DNA of 64,000 bases, from assembly GCA_040830545.1 (NCBI GenBank), contig JBFOMB010000002.1:22996-86995 (forward strand), given 5' to 3'. The stretch is from HXMU1420-2 sp040830545 (GTDB taxonomy: Bacteria > Pseudomonadota > Alphaproteobacteria > Rhodobacterales > Rhodobacteraceae). Both the position numbers and the translations under genes were made by a program. Within the stretch, counting starts at the first letter, position 1; each line of letters opens with the position of its first letter. The notes under the pieces were generated by a model. That model was given only the letters and a program-made list of their open reading frames with translations, ran no database searches and was not told the origin of the DNA. Positions 62,352 to 64,000 of the stretch are shown here, one piece after another.

Positions 62352-64000
62352 ATGACGGACCCAAGCGCCATATGTGACCGAACGCGATTGCTGCCCGAAG
62401 GCAACCTGCCCGGTGGAGCAGAGGTGCTGGAAGCTGGCCGAAAGATGGCGCGGAAATGGACCGTTGGACAGGGTCAGTTTCAGCGCGCGACCGGTTTTCA
62501 GAACGAAGTCGACTACAAGCTGGACGCCATACAGCACGGGCACATTATGCAGCACGCGCATCTGGGGTTTCGCGACCTGTCCCATACGGTTGAGGCAATT
62601 CAGCGGGTCTACGACACTTGCCAGCAGCGTGGCACGCTGGTGGACCGGTTTGGCCTGTGTCTGGATTGGTCGATGGGGTTTCCCCATGCCTTGCGTACAC
62701 CACAGACACGCGGCACGGGCATCGTGCTGCAGGGGCCCGAGGATTTTGCGCGGCTCACCGAGGCCAGTCCAGCCGCGATGCATTTTGGCGACTTCATGCT
62801 GGGCTTCCCTGGTGCCTTGGAAAACACTTGTGCCGCGCTGGCGGCGGGTGCCACGACGATCGGCAATCTGGGGCAGTACTTTACCTTTCGCCTGCCGCAC
62901 TACGATGACGACATCGAAACCACGCGGGGCACGGTGCAGGCGCTGGGGCTGATTGCCGCGCAACCGGTGCCCGTGCTGGTGCATTCCAACCTGGATGATG
63001 GGTTTGCGGCGGTGTTCGAGGATCTGACCTCGGCCCTGGGGCAGGCGATGGTGGAGCGCTACGTTGTCACCGAACTGATCGGCGCGCCCTACACGGTCTG
63101 TTATGGCCACCACTTCACCGAGCCGGTGACGCGCATCGCGTTTCAACGGGCGTTGGCGGAGATCAGCGGTGGTGTCCCCGGTTCGCAGGTCTATGGCGCA
63201 ACCGTTCTTTACAAAGGGACGCACGCCGAAAACTACGCCGGGCTGTCCGCCTATCTGTTGTCCGATATCGTGGCGCAGAAAACCCTGCCGTCGGGCCATG
63301 CGGTGAACCCGGTTCCGGTGAGTGAAAACGATCGCATCCCGGATGTTGCGGAAATTTGCGACGCGCAATGCCATCTGGGCCGCTTGACCGAACTTGCTGA
63401 CGGGTACGTTCCGCTGTTTGATATGACGACAGTCGACGCGACCACCGTGACGCTGTTGCGCAAAGGCCGTGCATTTGCGGACCGTGTGCTGGCCGGATTG
63501 GCACTGGGCGGCATTGACACAAACGACCCATTTGAATTGCTGCTGGCCCTGCGCCGTTTGGGCGGGCGAAAGTTGGAGCAGTGTTTCGGCGCAGGGACTT
63601 TGCGGACAGACGCACCGGGACGGCGAACCCCGGTTGTGGGGGCAACAACCTATCGCGAGTTGGAAGAAGTCGCCGCAGCATTCACGGCGTCCAAAGCCGG
63701 GCAGGAACTGCGCGAATTGGCAGGCACTCGCGTTCTGACTGCAACCACGGATGTGCATGAGCATGGCAAAGTGTTGTTGGACCTTGTGTTTGGGCAGGCA
63801 GGCTTCGCGGTTGAGGACGGCGGCGTGTCCAGCGATCCCGAGAGTGTTGCGAAACTGGCCAAGGACCGGGGCGTCGACGTGATCGCGCTGAGCACATACA
63901 ACGGGGTGGCGAAGCGGTATGCCGAGGTACTGATCCAGGCCATGGCGAAAGCGGGAATCGACCTGCCGGTGCTGATCGGAGGGCGGGTGAACCAGATTCC
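62352..64000 (+). CDS. Cobalamin-binding mutase-like protein (partial, cut at right edge)
   Basis: 549 complete codons are in the window, with no stop. Residues 1-440 look like a TIM barrel (FGLCLDWSMG, GTGIVLQGPEDFARL, the GDFMLGFPG segment, GNLGQYF). Residues 467-544 form a B12-binding site exactly on the pattern DxHxxG-x41-SxL-x26-GG: D467-V-H469-E-H-G472, S514, GG 543-544 (the SxL is STY). This layout suggests one chain holding both the catalytic barrel and the B12 domain, as if glutamate mutase E and S subunits were fused, but a methyltransferase is not excluded. No ribosome site is clear at 62352. Confidence 0.8.
   Translation, partial: MTDPSAICDRTRLLPEGNLPGGAEVLEAGRKMARKWTVGQGQFQRATGFQNEVDYKLDAIQHGHIMQHAHLGFRDLSHTVEAIQRVYDTCQQRGTLVDRFGLCLDWSMGFPHALRTPQTRGTGIVLQGPEDFARLTEASPAAMHFGDFMLGFPGALENTCAALAAGATTIGNLGQYFTFRLPHYDDDIETTRGTVQALGLIAAQPVPVLVHSNLDDGFAAVFEDLTSALGQAMVERYVVTELIGAPYTVCYGHHFTEPVTRIAFQRALAEISGGVPGSQVYGATVLYKGTHAENYAGLSAYLLSDIVAQKTLPSGHAVNPVPVSENDRIPDVAEICDAQCHLGRLTELADGYVPLFDMTTVDATTVTLLRKGRAFADRVLAGLALGGIDTNDPFELLLALRRLGGRKLEQCFGAGTLRTDAPGRRTPVVGATTYRELEEVAAAFTASKAGQELRELAGTRVLTATTDVHEHGKVLLDLVFGQAGFAVEDGGVSSDPESVAKLAKDRGVDVIALSTYNGVAKRYAEVLIQAMAKAGIDLPVLIGGRVNQI

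Overview
The window looks like chromosomal DNA of a marine Rhodobacteraceae bacterium (Roseobacter group, Alphaproteobacteria). This rests on the high GC content, the gene order folK-rpoZ-spoT-DUF2062-pdxJ-acpS-lepB-rnc, a 44-residue aa3 oxidase subunit IV, a BetC-type choline-sulfatase, a DmdC-like acyl-CoA dehydrogenase, and an RTX-type secreted protein with its own type I exporter. No rRNA, tRNA, CRISPR array, insertion sequence or prophage was seen. Nearly all of the window is coding, often with 4-base ATGA overlaps.

Layout. 1-5.3 kb: an AsnC regulator divergent from an ornithine-decarboxylase-type enzyme, then an orphan molybdenum hydroxylase large subunit overlapping a DUF2235 hydrolase. 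5.3-13.3 kb (minus strand): a housekeeping block running folK, rpoZ, spoT, DUF2062, pdxJ, kptA, a LysE exporter, acpS, lepB, rnc. 13.3-22.1 kb: an NYN-domain protein, a TetR/membrane-protein pair with a perfect operator palindrome, ispH, a methyltransferase, a secreted double-caspase protein, rnhA, two small membrane proteins behind fmt, and an OxyR-like regulator. 22.4-29.3 kb: a 1235-residue secreted repeat/RTX/CHRD protein followed by its ABC exporter and membrane fusion protein. 29.4-33.6 kb (minus): molybdenum cofactor genes fdhD, mobA, mobB and a fused moeA. 33.7-35.6 kb: azlCD, a lipoprotein and a cytochrome oxidase subunit. 35.9-36.7 kb: a small, less GC-rich patch with a TopAI(YjhX)-GNAT toxin-antitoxin-like pair. 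36.9-43.2 kb: an MBL hydrolase, acyl-CoA dehydrogenase, tsaC, a YqgE family protein, a DsbD-alpha-like protein and a NUDIX hydrolase. 43.2-48.1 kb (minus): an RND efflux pump and its adaptor. 48.2-50.8 kb (minus): moaB, a phosphoesterase, uracil-DNA glycosylase, a rhodanese and secE. 51-54.5 kb: choline-sulfatase, a BKACE enzyme and an amidohydrolase. 54.7-57 kb: a Cache sensor kinase and response regulator. 57.1-64 kb: glycerol kinase, a PuuE-like deacetylase, prolyl iminopeptidase, a sulfotransferase-like protein, an acyl-CoA dehydratase, and a cobalamin-binding mutase-like protein cut by the window edge.

How the genes fit together. The secreted protein and its exporter form one operon with a hairpin after the substrate gene, which would let the substrate be made in excess. 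The cofactor genes (fdhD-mobA-mobB-moeA, plus moaB) could serve the orphan molybdenum hydroxylase and formate dehydrogenases elsewhere. Points deserving most attention: the double caspase with an inactivated first domain, the permuted CHRD region inside the RTX protein, kptA inserted in the pdxJ-acpS block, the MoeA fusion, the TopAI-GNAT pair, the cobalamin protein at the right edge, and a family of at least three identical short palindromes.
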